From Bacteroidales bacterium (GTDB taxonomy: Bacteria; Bacteroidota; Bacteroidia; Bacteroidales; UBA932): a stretch of DNA of 64,000 nt. The notes beneath the pieces were generated by a model. It saw only the letters and a program-made list of their open reading frames with translations. It did not search any database and had not been told where the DNA came from. Every line of letters begins with the position of its first letter. The first letter of the stretch is position 1. This document shows, in pieces, positions 9,479-18,481 of the stretch. A program made the position numbers and the translations under genes. The stretch lies in the NCBI GenBank assembly GCA_022647615.1, contig JALCKZ010000001.1, positions 1,042,178 through 1,106,177 on the forward strand, in the 5' to 3' direction.

Positions 9479-10282
9479 GTGGAATTTTTAAAAGAGACCG
9501 TGGAGGAGAATCAAAAAAATAGTGTTCCTGAACAGAAATCGGAGGAGCAATTGTATGAAGCCCGTGTGAAAAAAGGGAAGCACATTGGGCTTTTTGCTAC
9601 TATTGCGTTCCATTTGATTTTGCTGATTATCCTTCTTGCTATATCCATCCATACCGTTGTTACACAGGAGACTTCATTCGTTACTGATTCTGAGGGAAAG
9701 CTAGCGCAGGAGCAGAAAGATGAGAAGATTCAGAAGCAAGAGGAGGTTAAAAATCTTGCAAAGAGCGAGCTTGCTGAACAACTTGCCGGCCGGCCGGTGC
9801 AAGAGTATAAGAGCATTCCGGTTCAACGGAGCGGCGGGTCTTTAAAAGATGACCGCAACAGCAATACTAAGGAACTTTACAAAGAGGCGGCTGAGGTTCA
9901 GAAAAGAATCAAGGAGGCAAGGAAATATGATATTCAACCCGATGGCGTTGATAATGTTCCTAATGCAGCGCCCGTGAAAAAGTCTGATGCTAAGCCATAT
10001 AAAGGGCCTTCTGTTTTATCGTGGACTCTTGACGGCCGTAATGCTTTTTCTCTTCCCATACCTGTTTACAAATGCCAGAGCGGAGGAGATGTAAGTGTCA
10101 GAATTTCCGTTGGCAGGAACGGATACGTTACCGGCGCTCAAATAATTGAGGGTTCTTCTGTTTCAGACGGATGCATTCGTGCAGCAGCACTAAATGCAGC
10201 AAGACGTTCCCGCTTTTCCGCATCAGAAACTGCAGCCAATCCGCAAATTGGTGAAATTGTCTATCGCTTTATTGCTCAGTAA
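9479..10282 (+). CDS. tonB: TonB-like energy transducer (GTG start)
   Basis: A 267-residue protein with one membrane helix (about residues 40-60, LFATIAFHLILLIILLAISI) after a charged cytoplasmic N-terminus. A Glu/Lys/Gln-rich periplasmic spacer follows (residues 75-165). The C-terminal domain (about 195-267) has the TonB features VSVRISVGRNGYVTGAQI and AALNAARRSRF. It would transmit energy from ExbB/ExbD to outer-membrane receptors. The start is GTG at 9479; no ATG lies upstream of the helix. It is separated from the exb operon by about 4.4 kb. Its very short C-terminal domain leaves some doubt about whether it serves SusC receptors. Confidence 0.78.
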   Translation: MEFLKETVEENQKNSVPEQKSEEQLYEARVKKGKHIGLFATIAFHLILLIILLAISIHTVVTQETSFVTDSEGKLAQEQKDEKIQKQEEVKNLAKSELAEQLAGRPVQEYKSIPVQRSGGSLKDDRNSNTKELYKEAAEVQKRIKEARKYDIQPDGVDNVPNAAPVKKSDAKPYKGPSVLSWTLDGRNAFSLPIPVYKCQSGGDVSVRISVGRNGYVTGAQIIEGSSVSDGCIRAAALNAARRSRFSASETAANPQIGEIVYRFIAQ

Positions 10283-10303
10283 ATAACCTTGTTTGGCGGC
10301 TTG

Positions 10304-11413
10304 CTATTTTTTTGGCAAAGTCTGCTGCCACTTCCATGCAGATTTCAATACTTCAGCTATAGGAGTTGCGGCTTTCCAGCCAAGCTCTTTTTTGGCTTTA
10401 GATGGGTCAGCCCAAACTTGCTCAACATCACCTTTTCGGCGAGGGGCAATTACATAATTGAATTTAACTCCGGTTGCCTTGATAAAGCCCTTAACAAGCT
10501 GAAGGACAGAGAGTCCCTTGCCTGTTCCAAGATTATAAACAAACCATCTTCCGCTTGCTTCGGCAGCAGGATAAGGTGAATTTTTTGCTACAACTATTTT
10601 CTTAACTGCGGCTTTTTTTGCCTGCGGTTCTTCTCCAAGAAGTTTGTCCAAAGCTTTTACATGAGCCTTTGCCAAATCCACAACATAGATGTAATCCCTT
10701 ATGCATGAGCCGTCGGGAGTATTATAGTCATCGCCAAAAACATTCAAATGGTCCCTGATTCCTGCAGCGGTCTGGGTGATAAATGGTACAAGATTCATTG
10801 GAACTCCGTTTGGAAGTTCTCCGATATATGCAGTCGGATGCGCGCCTATTGGATTGAAATACCTTAGCGCACAGACTTTTAACTCAGGAAAAGCAACTAC
10901 GCTATCGGATAAAATATCCTCCGCCATCTGCTTTGATTTTCCATAGGGAGATGGTGATTTTACAAGCGGAGCAGTTTCCGGAATTGGAAGATATTTCTTG
11001 GCCGGCTGTCCGTAAACAGTGCAAGATGAGGAGAATACAATGTTAGCGCGCTTTGCCTTCTTCTTCATCAAATCAATCAAATTCAGAAGAGATACAATAT
11101 TGTTGCGGTAATATAGCAACGGCTTCTCTATGCTCTCTCCAACAGCTTTGCACGCTGCAAAATGAATAGCTCCCTCAATTTGCGGGTACTTATCAAATAC
11201 TTTTTCAAAGGCCTTATAATCAGAGCAATCTACTTGTTCAAACTTTATATTGAATCCAACTATTTTTTTAATTCCATCTAGTACTTTTGCGGTGGAATTG
11301 TAAAAATTATCCACCCCCACAACATCATACCCGGCATTAATTAATTCAACAACTGTGTGAGAGCCAATGTAGCCTGTAGCCCCCGTAATTAAAATAAGAC
11401 CTTTATTTTTCAT
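10304..11413 (-). CDS. galE: UDP-glucose 4-epimerase
   Basis: Interconverts UDP-glucose and UDP-galactose (Leloir pathway and surface glycan precursors). 369 residues of the extended SDR family: NAD-binding TGATGYIGSHT at residues 8-18, a catalytic Ser in SSSCTVYG and YxxxK as YGKSK. Known GalE proteins are about 340 residues. The surplus is a Lys/Ala-rich insertion at about residues 255-285 (QAKKAAVKK), just before the conserved YNLGTGKG. The gene converges on the TonB-like gene with a 21-base gap and no clear terminator. A TAAATTTG -7-like box lies upstream at 11462-11469. Confidence 0.93.
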   Translation of the reverse strand: MKNKGLILITGATGYIGSHTVVELINAGYDVVGVDNFYNSTAKVLDGIKKIVGFNIKFEQVDCSDYKAFEKVFDKYPQIEGAIHFAACKAVGESIEKPLLYYRNNIVSLLNLIDLMKKKAKRANIVFSSSCTVYGQPAKKYLPIPETAPLVKSPSPYGKSKQMAEDILSDSVVAFPELKVCALRYFNPIGAHPTAYIGELPNGVPMNLVPFITQTAAGIRDHLNVFGDDYNTPDGSCIRDYIYVVDLAKAHVKALDKLLGEEPQAKKAAVKKIVVAKNSPYPAAEASGRWFVYNLGTGKGLSVLQLVKGFIKATGVKFNYVIAPRRKGDVEQVWADPSKAKKELGWKAATPIAEVLKSAWKWQQTLPKK

Positions 11414-11605
11414 GACTTTTTAATTTAAGATTAAACTGACCGTTCTCCCCTGCGGACGGCGCAAATTTACACTTTTATGGGCTAAAAATGGGCTATTTGG
11501 CCTTTATAGTTAAGAAATAATCAAGATTTTTTGCAGTATTTGATACAACGGGGCATTTTATTTATACCTTAGCAGAACATTTTTAACCAATTAATTTTTT
11601 TTACA

Positions 11606-11803
11606 ATGAAAGAAGGAACAGTAAAATTCTTCAACTCTGAGAAGGGATTTGGTTTTATAATCCCAACAGACGGTACCGAGGACATCTTCGTACACAGAAC
11701 AGGCCTTAAAGAAGGCGTTAGACTTACCGAGGGTGACAAGGTAAAGTATGATGAGGCGCAAGGTAAGAAGGGAATGAACGCAGTTAATGTTGAGAAAATA
11801 TAA
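11606..11803 (+). CDS. csp: Cold-shock domain protein (CspA family)
   Basis: A 65-residue single-stranded nucleic-acid-binding protein. It is one cold-shock domain with both RNA-binding motifs: GFGFI (RNP1) and DIFVHRTGL (RNP2-like). Such proteins melt RNA structure during cold or stress. It is monocistronic: a weak Bacteroidota promoter-like pair lies upstream (TTTG at 11539-11542, TACCTTAG at 11565-11572) and a strong terminator follows. Confidence 0.95.
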   Translation: MKEGTVKFFNSEKGFGFIIPTDGTEDIFVHRTGLKEGVRLTEGDKVKYDEAQGKKGMNAVNVEKI

Positions 11804-11842
11804 TACTACAGTATAATATTAGTTTTCACTTTAATGAGTTTT

Positions 11843-11874
11843 AGAGCGTGCTGAAAAGCACGCTCTTTTTTTTT
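11843..11874 (+). terminator. Rho-independent terminator of the cold-shock gene
   Basis: A perfect 10-bp GC-rich stem (11843-11852 with 11857-11866), a GAAA tetraloop and at least eight T residues. It lies 39 bases after the stop codon and runs into the following repeat tract. Confidence 0.92.
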
Positions 11875-11986
11875 GCAGTTTGCTGCAAAAAAAGTTGCCT
11901 TGCCTTTCTCTTTTTGCAGCAAGCTGCAAAAAAAAGTTGCCTTGCCTTTTCCTTTTTGCAGCAAGCTGCAAAAAAGTTGCCTTGCC
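11869..11986. repeat. Three tandem 42-bp repeats, each with an internal palindrome
   Basis: Units start near 11869, 11911 and 11953 (spacing 42 bp for the last two). Each contains a T-run, an inverted repeat of the form TTTTTGCAGC-AA-GCTGCAAAAA, then AGTTGCCTTGCC. The first unit has GTTTGC in place of GCAAGC at the palindrome centre. Short reading frames across this tract are repeat artefacts. It looks like an amplified terminator-like or REP-like unit; no spacer diversity of the CRISPR kind is present. Confidence 0.85.
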
Positions 11987-12055
11987 ACAAAGCGGCAAGG
12001 CAATTAGGGGTTTACGTGGCTTCGCCACGAGGATGCACTGGCGTTGTACGCCAGT
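11977..12055. repeat. Cluster of three perfect hairpins downstream of the 42-bp repeats
   Basis: Hairpin 1: TTGCCTTGCC (11977-11986) with GGCAAGGCAA (11994-12003), loop 7 nt. Hairpin 2: CGTGGC (12015-12020) with GCCACG (12024-12029), loop TTC. Hairpin 3: ACTGGCGT (12037-12044) with ACGCCAGT (12048-12055), loop TGT. The gene-free stretch 11804-12111 therefore holds a terminator, the tandem repeats and these hairpins, and no gene that I can support. Confidence 0.75.
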
Positions 12056-12111
12056 CTGCGCGTCTTACAGCCGCTCCGCTAATGGATTATCTATTGGATA
12101 TGTTAAATCTG

Positions 12112-12987
12112 TTAAAACAAGGATTCACCTGCGGAGACTGCAATCAGCTTTGCGCCGCTGTTGAATGCCTCAACAATAGCGTTGGCTTGTTTTTTCTTGG
12201 TTCTGCATCTGGATAGGGAAGCGCCTTCAACGCCTCTTACAGTTACGGTTCCAATTTTTGTTTGGGATGAATGCCCTTGAATATCGGTGATTTTGTAAAT
12301 TTCAAACTGGTCTGTGTTTTTTACTCCCATATCGCTTCCCGCACCAATATACAAATCAACTCTGCCTCTGTCGTCCGGGTCACAAAGTTGAAGTACCGGA
12401 GCTTCAAACTTGCAATTCTCCTCAACAAAATAATCTATCCTGTTGCAAATATTGCTAAGCGCCTCTGCATCAGCAGCATCCATGTTGGGGCCCCAGCCTG
12501 AAATTTGGATATCATCGGGGTTAAACATTCTGCCGTTTTGCAAATCTTGCCCATACAGAGAAACATGCATTCTTGCCATGCAGCTCATTTTGCCCGGCTT
12601 GCCCTCTCTCTTATATTCATAGCGGTCCAACGTACCCCAGATAACATATCTGGCACCGCTTCTCTTAATCATATCTTCTGAACTTCTCCGGGAAAATCCT
12701 CCGCGGTAAAAACTTTCTCCATCAACTATCTGCAATCTTCCGCGGTTGATAAGTCCGGCAATAACCTGATTTCTTGCAGCTTGCATATAAACTACAGGAA
12801 GGTCTGGAGACTTTGTGAAATAATCTACGTACAAGATGTCTTTTTTAATCTCACCTTGTTTAACCTGCTGCCCCTGAACGGATGATTGGTCCTGATTCTG
12901 GTTGCCGTAAAAAGTAACCTTCTTCTGAGCCAATGCGTTTGCGGCTATAACTCCAAGAGCAATAACCAGTAACAATAATTTCTTCAT
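12112..12987 (-). CDS. Secreted protein of unknown function with CsgG/FlgT-like features
   Basis: 291 residues with a clear signal peptide (1-20, ending NALAQ). The middle (about residues 50-190) contains a YVIWGTLDRYE segment and a pattern reminiscent of CsgG/LpoB-type periplasmic domains. The C-terminal part (about 205-265: GRVDLYIGAGSDMGVKNTDQ) resembles the FlgT C-terminal fold. The similarity is weak and I assign no function. It sits 5 bases upstream of gltX on the same strand's downstream side, and its start follows the gltX stop, so it may be read from the gltX promoter. Confidence 0.75.
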   Translation of the reverse strand: MKKLLLLVIALGVIAANALAQKKVTFYGNQNQDQSSVQGQQVKQGEIKKDILYVDYFTKSPDLPVVYMQAARNQVIAGLINRGRLQIVDGESFYRGGFSRRSSEDMIKRSGARYVIWGTLDRYEYKREGKPGKMSCMARMHVSLYGQDLQNGRMFNPDDIQISGWGPNMDAADAEALSNICNRIDYFVEENCKFEAPVLQLCDPDDRGRVDLYIGAGSDMGVKNTDQFEIYKITDIQGHSSQTKIGTVTVRGVEGASLSRCRTKKKQANAIVEAFNSGAKLIAVSAGESLF

Positions 12988-12992
12988 ATTAG

Positions 12993-14615
12993 TTAAAATG
13001 TTTTAGTTATTCCTTTCTCTATTCTTTTCACCGCCTCTTCCTTGCCCATGAAATAAATCAAATCGGCAATTCCAAGGCCGCAGGAAGTTCCCGTTAAATA
13101 AAGACGAATAGTATTCATTATGCTTCCCATCTTCCATCCGTTCTCATTGATGAAGCTTGTAAGCATTTCCTCTATTTTGTTGCAGCACTGAGTTTTGTAA
13201 GTGTCAATATCTTCTGAATTTTTTCCTCCCGACGGATAATCTTCTACTTTGGCAGCCTTGATATGTTCAAGCATTTTCTCCATTGCTGCTTTGATTTCAG
13301 GTTTGCAGAATTTTGCTACATCTTTTTCTTCATAATTTTCCGGAGCCTTGAAAAGGCATTTGCAAATTCCGCTGAAGTCTCCTACAAAGTGAGCGCGTTC
13401 TTTTATTAAGCCGCAAACTTGAGTTATAAATTTTAAGTCTGATACTGCAGGACATTGGGCCTCAGAATTTTGCAAGATTGGTATGAATTCTTTTGCAAGT
13501 TGTTCAGGAGTTCTCATCCTAAGGTATTGTTCATTAAACCATTTTGCCTTTTCCGGATTAAAGCGTGCGCCCGATTTTATAACTCTGTCAAAAGAAAATA
13601 CTTTGGCAAGTTCATCAAGCGTAAAAATTTCCTGCTCTGTTCCCGGATTCCATCCAAGCAGCGCAAGCATGTTTACAAAAGCTTCCGGATAATATCCATC
13701 TTCTCTGTAACCTCTTGATACCTCACCTGTTGGGCTGGTCCATTTAAGAGGGAAGACGGGAAATCCAAGACGGTCACCATCTCTCTTGCTAAGTTTTCCT
13801 TTGCCGTCCGGTTTAAGCAAAAGAGAAAGATGTGCAAAGCGCGGCTGAGAATCTTGCCAGCCAAATGCCTTATATAGAAGGTAATGCAGAGGAAGTGAAG
13901 GAAGCCATTCCGCACCGCGGATTACTTCCGTTATTTCCATAAGATGGTCATCCACTATGTTTGCAAGATGGTATGTAGGAAGTTCATCCACCGCTTTCCA
14001 TAAAACTTTGTCATCCAGCGTATTTGTTTCAACCTCTATGTGGCCGCGGATTAAATCGTCCATTGCTACCGTTTCTCCTTCCGGAATTTTGAATCTGATT
14101 GTCCAGTGATTTGTTGTCTTTAAAAGTTTTTCAACTTCATCAGCGGGCATAGTTAAAGAATTCCTTAACTGATTGCGGTTCTGGAAATTATAGATGAATG
14201 TGGAGTGATTTGCCTCTGCTTCTTGCCTTTTTGCGTCCAGCTCTTCCGGAGTATCAAATGCATAATATGCATTGCCGCTTGCAATAAGCTGTTCTGCATA
14301 TTTGCGATATATGGGCTTTCTCTGACTTTGGCGATAGGGGGCAAAAGGGTGCTCCGCACTTGGAGTTTCAACTACATTTCCCTCTTTATCAATACCTTCT
14401 GTCGGGAGTATATTGCACCATTTTAAAGATTCAATAATATATTTTTCGGCTCCCGGTACAAATCTTTGAGAATCTGTATCCTCTATTCTTAGCACAAATA
14501 CGCCTCCTTGCTGTTTTGCATAAAGGTAGTTGTATAGCGCTGTCCTCACGCCTCCCATGTGAAGAGGACCCGTAGGACTTGGAGCAAATCTTACTCTTGT
14601 AACTTTATCTTTCAT
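12993..14615 (-). CDS. gltX: Glutamyl-tRNA synthetase
   Basis: A class I synthetase that charges tRNA-Glu. The HIGH motif appears as PTGPLHMGG near residue 20 and the KMSKS motif as KLSKRDG. Length 540 residues, somewhat longer than E. coli GltX (471) but usual for Bacteroidota. The start is taken at the ATG at 14615 (MKDKVTRVRFAPSPTG); a TTG four codons upstream is possible but less likely. A terminator for ftsZ separates it from the dcw cluster, so it probably has its own promoter. Confidence 0.95.
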   Translation of the reverse strand: MKDKVTRVRFAPSPTGPLHMGGVRTALYNYLYAKQQGGVFVLRIEDTDSQRFVPGAEKYIIESLKWCNILPTEGIDKEGNVVETPSAEHPFAPYRQSQRKPIYRKYAEQLIASGNAYYAFDTPEELDAKRQEAEANHSTFIYNFQNRNQLRNSLTMPADEVEKLLKTTNHWTIRFKIPEGETVAMDDLIRGHIEVETNTLDDKVLWKAVDELPTYHLANIVDDHLMEITEVIRGAEWLPSLPLHYLLYKAFGWQDSQPRFAHLSLLLKPDGKGKLSKRDGDRLGFPVFPLKWTSPTGEVSRGYREDGYYPEAFVNMLALLGWNPGTEQEIFTLDELAKVFSFDRVIKSGARFNPEKAKWFNEQYLRMRTPEQLAKEFIPILQNSEAQCPAVSDLKFITQVCGLIKERAHFVGDFSGICKCLFKAPENYEEKDVAKFCKPEIKAAMEKMLEHIKAAKVEDYPSGGKNSEDIDTYKTQCCNKIEEMLTSFINENGWKMGSIMNTIRLYLTGTSCGLGIADLIYFMGKEEAVKRIEKGITKTF

Positions 14616-14634
14616 AACTGTTTGCAAAGATACA

Positions 14635-14666
14635 AAAATGGCAGATTTTTCAATCTGCCATTTTTA
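14635..14666 (-). terminator. Terminator at the end of the dcw cluster (after ftsZ)
   Basis: AAAATGGCAGATT pairs with AATCTGCCATTTT around a short loop. Read on the minus strand, the stem ends in a T-run. It lies 5 bases after the ftsZ stop and before gltX. Confidence 0.8.
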
Positions 14667-14670
14667 ATTG

Positions 14671-16062
14671 TTAGTCTTGTGTTTTGTGAAGGAAGGAGTT
14701 ATCAGTTGAGAGGATGTTTTTACCATCCATGTTCTTTAACATATAACCTTGAGAATCAAATCCTTCCGTTGCTCTCTTTATTTCATTTTTTTTTCCTTTC
14801 CTCATATATGCGGGCTCATTTTCCAGCCGCAAAATGTCGCTGTCATCGTCCACAATTAGCGCAGGCTTCTCTCCCTTTGCATATTTGCTTGTGTAAGGCC
14901 CGCTGCCTCCATCTCCAACCTCAACATCTTTACCTGTTAACGGGTTTTTAGGATTGGTTAAAACTGTCTTTTTTGAGTCCAGGACATTTGTAGGCTCTTT
15001 TGTTTCATCTCCGTCTCTGTCAACTACATGGATGTTAGGGTTAATTGCCTCAACTTCAGGTAGATTCTGTACATTAAATCCTGTCGCGACTATAGTAACG
15101 CTTATCTTCTCTCCCATATCCGGGTCATTGATAAGGCCTCTCTTGAATTTGCTTGGATTTCCGGTGTAGCTTGTAACATATTGTACTACCTGATTTAGTT
15201 CAGACATTTTAACTACATCATAAGAACAGCAAACGTAAACAAGTGCTCCCTTGCAAGTGGATAGGTTGCAGTCATTTAGAAGCGGGGACTCAAATGCCTG
15301 CTTTACCGCCTCCTGCGCTCTGTCCGGCCCTTCTGCCTCTCCAATACCCATGATTGCCATTCCGCCATCTTGCATTACCATTTTTACATCAGCAAAGTCT
15401 ACGTTAATAACGCCAGGTTTTGTAATGAATTCGGAAATACTTTTTACGGCAATTACCAAGACTTCATTTGCCTTCTTGAATGCCTTTGACATTGATAAGT
15501 CTCCAAAGATTTTATAGATTTTTTGATTGTCTATAATCAAAAGACTATCAACGTATTTCTGGAGTTTTCTTAAACCCTGCATTGCCCTGATGACTTCCTC
15601 TTTCCCCTCATCTCTGAACGGTATTGTCACAACAGCAACGGTCAGCTTGCCCATATCTTTTGCAACTTTTGCAATAACCGGAGCTGCTCCTGTTCCTGTT
15701 CCTCCTCCCATACATGCCGTAATAAAGACCATCTCTGTGTCTACGGAGAGCGAATCTTTAATGGCCTGGATAGAGGCTTCCGCAGCAAGTTTTCCGCGTT
15801 CAGGATCGCATCCCGCACCAAGGCCTTTCGCCAAATTTCCGCCTAGCTTAATTTTCTCTGCTACAGGACTTAACTCCAATGATTGAACATCTGTATTGCA
15901 AATCATCAGGTCAACATCCTTCAGGTTTTGGTGGAACATCTCCGTAACAACGTTTACACCGCCTCCTCCAACTCCGATTACTTTTATAATCGGCTTGCTA
16001 GTGGGGAACTCTTCTGGATAATCGGAACTTCCCGGTCCAAAAATATCGTTATTTTCCATCAT
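14671..16062 (-). CDS. ftsZ: Cell division protein FtsZ
   Basis: The tubulin-like GTPase that forms the division ring. The GTP-binding signature GGGTGTGAAPVIAKVAKD is present, as are the N-terminal IKVIGVGGGGVNVV loop and the T7-loop region (NVDFADVKMVM). 463 residues: a GTPase core to about residue 330, then a long disordered linker and a C-terminal tail ending in FLHKTQD, as in other Bacteroidota. It is the last gene of the dcw cluster, 34 bases after ftsA. Confidence 0.97.
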   Translation of the reverse strand: MMENNDIFGPGSSDYPEEFPTSKPIIKVIGVGGGGVNVVTEMFHQNLKDVDLMICNTDVQSLELSPVAEKIKLGGNLAKGLGAGCDPERGKLAAEASIQAIKDSLSVDTEMVFITACMGGGTGTGAAPVIAKVAKDMGKLTVAVVTIPFRDEGKEEVIRAMQGLRKLQKYVDSLLIIDNQKIYKIFGDLSMSKAFKKANEVLVIAVKSISEFITKPGVINVDFADVKMVMQDGGMAIMGIGEAEGPDRAQEAVKQAFESPLLNDCNLSTCKGALVYVCCSYDVVKMSELNQVVQYVTSYTGNPSKFKRGLINDPDMGEKISVTIVATGFNVQNLPEVEAINPNIHVVDRDGDETKEPTNVLDSKKTVLTNPKNPLTGKDVEVGDGGSGPYTSKYAKGEKPALIVDDDSDILRLENEPAYMRKGKKNEIKRATEGFDSQGYMLKNMDGKNILSTDNSFLHKTQD

Positions 16063-16096
16063 ATATAATTTTTATAATATTCTAAATACGTGAGTA

Positions 16097-17524
16097 TTAT
16101 GCCTCATTTGAATAATCATTGCTGAACAAGCTTGTGCCGCTAAACAGACCGCCAAGGATTCCTCCGCTCTTGCGGCCGCTGTTTGGTTTTTCTTCCTCCT
16201 CTTTTTCTCTCTCTTTCTGCTGAATTTTTTCCTGGCTCCTTTTTCTGGAACCCCACTTGCTTATTCTTGGTCTCTTTTGTTCAACAGGTGCTGCAGCCTC
16301 AGGTACAGCTGTCTCCTCTTCTACTTCTGTCGGGAACTCAATAACGGAATTCTCGCAACTTATAGCCTCATTTTCCATCATTTGGAAGCCATGAATAAGC
16401 AGACCTACTGATGTTGACGCTGCGGTTGTTTTTGCCTCATCTACAGAGCTGTCATCAATTGTATAATTAGTAGGACTGGCTGTTCTTGCCTCCATTCCGG
16501 TAACATAATTTGCAAGGTTAATAATATTCCTAATCTGAGCTCCGCCGCCGGTTAGAACAAGGCCGCCTCTTATTGCATCTTTGAAGCCGGATTGCTCAAT
16601 GTGATAGCATGCAGCCTCAAGAATTTCTTCCATTCTTGCCTGAATAATTTTTGCAAGAGTTTTTAGTTGTATTTCCTTGTCATTGCTGCCGCCAACTCCT
16701 TGGATAAGAATAGTTTGATTAGCATCTGCATAATCGCTGAAACAGCTGCCGAATTGTTTTTTAATTTTTTCCGCCTGTCTTTGTGATATGCCGCATCCGA
16801 TGCAAATATCTTCTGTTACGCTATTTCCGCCAAACGGGATAATGCCGGCATGTCTGATAATATTATCTTGGATTACTATTACATCAGATGTGCCTCCGCC
16901 TATATCCACAAGTGCTACTCCGACTTCCATCTCTTCATCAGTCAATACTGCCTTTGCTGATGCGACGGGTTCCAGAACAAGGTCTATCATGTCTAGCCTG
17001 TCCATCTGTAACACATTCTTAATCAATTGTCTGGAGTTATCCTTCCCTATAAATAATTTAAATCTGGAGACAATGCTTTTTCCCATCATCCCGACAGCTT
17101 CTTTAACGCTCATGTAATTGTCTACATTGTATGACTGCGGAACAGCGTAAATTACTTTGTATCCGTCCTCAGATTTAGACTTGTACATTCCCGTTGTAAT
17201 GTCATTAATCTCCTGCTGAGTTATCATCTCCTCCGCATTCTCTCTTATAAATTGGCAAGGCTCCGGGCTAATGCATTTAATGTCCTGACCTGCAATACCT
17301 ACAAAGACCTGATTTACCTTTTTGCCAATTTGCTTTTCTACATTTTTTACGGCAGGGTCAAGAGACATCAAAGCTTGTTTTACATTAACAACTCTTCCTC
17401 TCTCTATTCCCTTGGAGGGAACCTCGCTGTAGGCGATTACTTTTACTCCGCTGGCCGTCCTTTCTCCGACGGTGCAAACAATTTTTGTTGTTCCAAGATC
17501 AACAGCTGCAATTAGATTTTTCAT
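16097..17524 (-). CDS. ftsA: Cell division protein FtsA
   Basis: An actin-like ATPase that tethers FtsZ to the membrane. It shows AAVDLGTTKIVCTVGE (phosphate 1), VALVDIGGGTSDVIV (phosphate 2) and LVLTGGGAQ (adenosine motif). 475 residues. A Glu/Lys/Arg-rich linker (about residues 410-455) precedes a C-terminal segment GGILGGLFSGTSLFS that may serve as the membrane-targeting helix. It lies between ftsQ and ftsZ in the conserved order. Confidence 0.96.
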   Translation of the reverse strand: MKNLIAAVDLGTTKIVCTVGERTASGVKVIAYSEVPSKGIERGRVVNVKQALMSLDPAVKNVEKQIGKKVNQVFVGIAGQDIKCISPEPCQFIRENAEEMITQQEINDITTGMYKSKSEDGYKVIYAVPQSYNVDNYMSVKEAVGMMGKSIVSRFKLFIGKDNSRQLIKNVLQMDRLDMIDLVLEPVASAKAVLTDEEMEVGVALVDIGGGTSDVIVIQDNIIRHAGIIPFGGNSVTEDICIGCGISQRQAEKIKKQFGSCFSDYADANQTILIQGVGGSNDKEIQLKTLAKIIQARMEEILEAACYHIEQSGFKDAIRGGLVLTGGGAQIRNIINLANYVTGMEARTASPTNYTIDDSSVDEAKTTAASTSVGLLIHGFQMMENEAISCENSVIEFPTEVEEETAVPEAAAPVEQKRPRISKWGSRKRSQEKIQQKEREKEEEEKPNSGRKSGGILGGLFSGTSLFSNDYSNEA

Positions 17525-17585
17525 AATGATTTTAATGTTTGGCAGTATTTTAAATTTTTATATATTTCTTATAATTAACTTATAA

Positions 17586-18470
17586 TCAGTTTATTGTTGT
17601 CATTTCCGTTTCCGTGGAATCTTTTTGCGCGGTATTGGCGGGAATTTTTAGAGTGTCTGCGGGAACGTCCCATGCTTTCTCCTGTCCGGCCAATGTGCAA
17701 ACAATCTGCTTTTTAAATTTTAAGCTCACCGTGCTATATTTATCCCATCCGGTATTTGGAATCACATATTTATAGAATGCGTACAATTTTTTAAACTTCT
17801 GAGGTATGTCATCCAGCTCTCCAAAAACAATTCTCTGCTTTCCAACTCTTGTATACATTGCAACATCTCCGTTTTGCTGAAAGTAAATCTGTTCAATCTG
17901 TGCGTTCCAGAAAGGATTCTCCTGCAGGAACTTACCAAGCTTAAGCAGCTTGCGTATGCAGTTGGTGCTATCCATCTGCTTAAGCGTTTGCTTTTCAGGC
18001 GTAATTGAGATAGGAATATAACCGGTTGCAATTGGAACATAGGATGTGTATTTTTCTATAAGCGGAAATACAAATGCATCTTCATCTATGTAGAATCCCC
18101 CGTTTTCTGTCTCAATTCTTATGATAGGCTTGCGCTGTTTAATTTGAATATTTAGTACACCGTCGCGAGTAAGAGAGACTTGACTCTCTTTTACGGCGCT
18201 CTTCATATTCAGCAAGTTCTCCAGGTTGCCCAAATTTATTTTGCCATTTTGCTTTCCTATGACGTTTCCGTTATAACTGTTGATAATATCTACTACCTCA
18301 TTTTTTGAGACGAATTTATTTAATGAACTATCCAGCAAAGTTACATGTATGGCGCGGCAACGTTCTTTTGCTATGTTCTGACTGGCAAGCCATTGCGCAC
18401 TCCAAAAGTACGCAACAAGAGCTGCGGTCAAGCACAAATAAATCAACGTCATTAAAACTTTACGCCACAT
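17586..18470 (-). CDS. ftsQ: Cell division protein FtsQ/DivIB
   Basis: A single-pass inner-membrane divisome protein, 294 residues. The membrane helix is at about residues 6-26. A POTRA-like region follows (LDSSLNKFVSKNEVVDIINSYNG), then the FtsQ domain with QIKQRKPIIRIETENGGFYIDEDAFVFPL. Sequence conservation is low in this family; position between murC and ftsA supports the call. Confidence 0.9.
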   Translation of the reverse strand: MWRKVLMTLIYLCLTAALVAYFWSAQWLASQNIAKERCRAIHVTLLDSSLNKFVSKNEVVDIINSYNGNVIGKQNGKINLGNLENLLNMKSAVKESQVSLTRDGVLNIQIKQRKPIIRIETENGGFYIDEDAFVFPLIEKYTSYVPIATGYIPISITPEKQTLKQMDSTNCIRKLLKLGKFLQENPFWNAQIEQIYFQQNGDVAMYTRVGKQRIVFGELDDIPQKFKKLYAFYKYVIPNTGWDKYSTVSLKFKKQIVCTLAGQEKAWDVPADTLKIPANTAQKDSTETEMTTIN

Positions 18471-18481
18471 AATTTTAACGG

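Noticed and set aside
9786..9800. GCCGGCCGGCCGG palindrome in the TonB-like gene
   Set aside because: A short GC repeat inside coding sequence (AGRP); no second copy or flanking symmetry was found.
11869..11986. CRISPR-like direct repeats
   Set aside because: The 42-bp units are contiguous with no unique spacers between them, and no cas genes are present.
11806..12216. Several overlapping frames on both strands in the repeat tract after the cold-shock gene
   Set aside because: They consist of translated 42-bp repeats (CCKK and QLAAKR-type peptides) and hairpins, with no conserved sequence.
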